From CALIBK01 sp037444165 (lineage in GTDB: Bacteria > Desulfobacterota > BSN033 > UBA1163), in assembly GCA_037444165.1 (NCBI GenBank), contig JBBIMX010000012.1, forward strand, positions 1-41,788: 41,788 nt of DNA, written 5' to 3'. Position numbers and translations under genes: made by a program. The notes under the pieces are model-generated. The model did not search any database. It saw only the letters and a list, made by a program, of their open reading frames with translations, and was not told the origin of the DNA. Each line of letters starts with the position of its first letter. Within the stretch, counting starts at the first letter, position 1. Positions 41,409-41,788 of the stretch are shown piece after piece.

Positions 41409-41788
41409 TTAATATTTTCTAATAATAATAGCAGAATTTTTTCCACCAAATCCATAAGAATTTTTTAATATAGTTCTCACAGAACATTTTTTCCCTTTAT
41501 TTGGAACATAATTCAAATCACAGTCTGNNNNNNNNNNCATAATTTATCGTTGGAGGGATAAATTGGTTTTTTAAAGTCAAAACACATGCAATCAATTCTA
41601 TGGCCCCGGCTGCCCCTAAAGTGTGGCCAATCATTGATTTCGTAGAAGAAATAGGAATTTGATAAGCATGTTCTCCAAATACTTCCTTTATTACCTGAGT
41701 TTCTACTTTATCATTTAAAGGGGTCGATGTACCATGGGCATTGATGTAGTCAATTTCAGTAGGGCTTAAATTAGCATATTTTAGAGCC
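41409..41788 (-). CDS. fabF: Beta-ketoacyl-ACP synthase II-like, C-terminal part, interrupted by an assembly gap
   Basis: The minus-strand frame entering from the right edge reads the catalytic NAHGTSTPLND and STKSMIGHTLGAAGAIE of condensing enzymes, carrying the two active-site histidines, then the gap, then CDLNYVPN and NSYGFGGKNSAIII and a stop at 41409-41411. The active-site Cys lies outside the window. The usual text between PPTIN and CDLxYVPN is about YENPDPD, so the N-run probably stands for about 12 bases. The enzyme elongates fatty acids. Other FabF-like synthases, for example in polyketide loci, are possible. Confidence 0.88.
41528..41537. other. Assembly gap (10 N)
   Basis: Ten undetermined bases inside the fabF-like gene. 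With exactly ten bases the reading frame is not maintained across the gap, so the length is nominal. Confidence 0.99.

Noticed and set aside
1..41788. CRISPR array, restriction system or other defence island
   Set aside because: No regularly spaced direct repeats and no Cas, methylase or toxin-antitoxin gene were found; the lone HNH protein is the common chromosomal type.

Overview
The window is chromosomal DNA from a strictly anaerobic bacterium. It is most likely a member of the Desulfobacterota (former Deltaproteobacteria, Syntrophobacterales-like). Three things suggest this: the gene order rimP-nusA-ylxR-infB-DUF503-rbfA-truB-rpsO-pnp-M16 peptidase-dut-xerD; a DHH-CBS-fused tRNA nucleotidyltransferase; and oxygen-sensitive enzymes (a 2-hydroxyacyl-CoA dehydratase with its ATP-dependent activator, and a four-subunit 2-oxoacid:ferredoxin oxidoreductase). 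Abundant NtrC-type and c-di-GMP signalling genes also fit. A run of Ns near the right end shows this is a draft scaffold, so single-base oddities may be assembly errors. The taxonomic call is inference.

Layout. 1-3600: the tail of a NUDIX-like gene, an AT-rich spacer, then a cluster of three PilZ (c-di-GMP receptor) proteins around an unusual 550-residue protein that ends in an endonuclease III-type iron-sulfur loop, and a small CPFC-motif protein. 3609-5585: a small exported protein, an HNH endonuclease, a HIT protein and a LapA-like membrane protein. 5586-5850: a structured intergenic region with a candidate RNA, a promoter and a strong intrinsic terminator just upstream of rimP. 5851-17502: the long, tightly packed translation/RNA-metabolism operon, from rimP to xerD. 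17583-22503: tRNA nucleotidyltransferase, scpA, sppA and a family-4 uracil-DNA glycosylase. 22504-22932: a 122-bp MITE-like element with target-site duplication and a tRNA-Arg(CCT) gene with its own promoter. 22933-26062: two dehydratase subunits and their activator. 26178-30064: CinA-like protein, NUDIX, aminotransferase and ArsA-type ATPase. 30152-33194: ferredoxin, the alpha, beta and gamma subunits of a 2-oxoacid oxidoreductase, and an ACT protein. 33191-34877: CcsA-like haem-handling protein and an unknown. 34887-41375 (minus strand): a signalling block. 41409-41788: the 3' part of a fabF-like gene, interrupted by the gap.

The most unusual system is the minus-strand block 36281-41375. 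A membrane sensor kinase is followed by a protein that fuses a degenerate sigma-54-activator AAA+ domain to a degenerate histidine kinase, and then by an intact NtrC-type activator. Each half of the fusion resembles one of its neighbours, so it looks like an adaptor or decoy able to interact with both. A well-matched sigma-54 promoter precedes the next gene, a response regulator with an HD-GYP c-di-GMP phosphodiesterase domain. This suggests a kinase - NtrC - sigma-54 - c-di-GMP cascade whose effectors could include the PilZ proteins at the other end of the window. The physical link is seen; the cascade is inferred.
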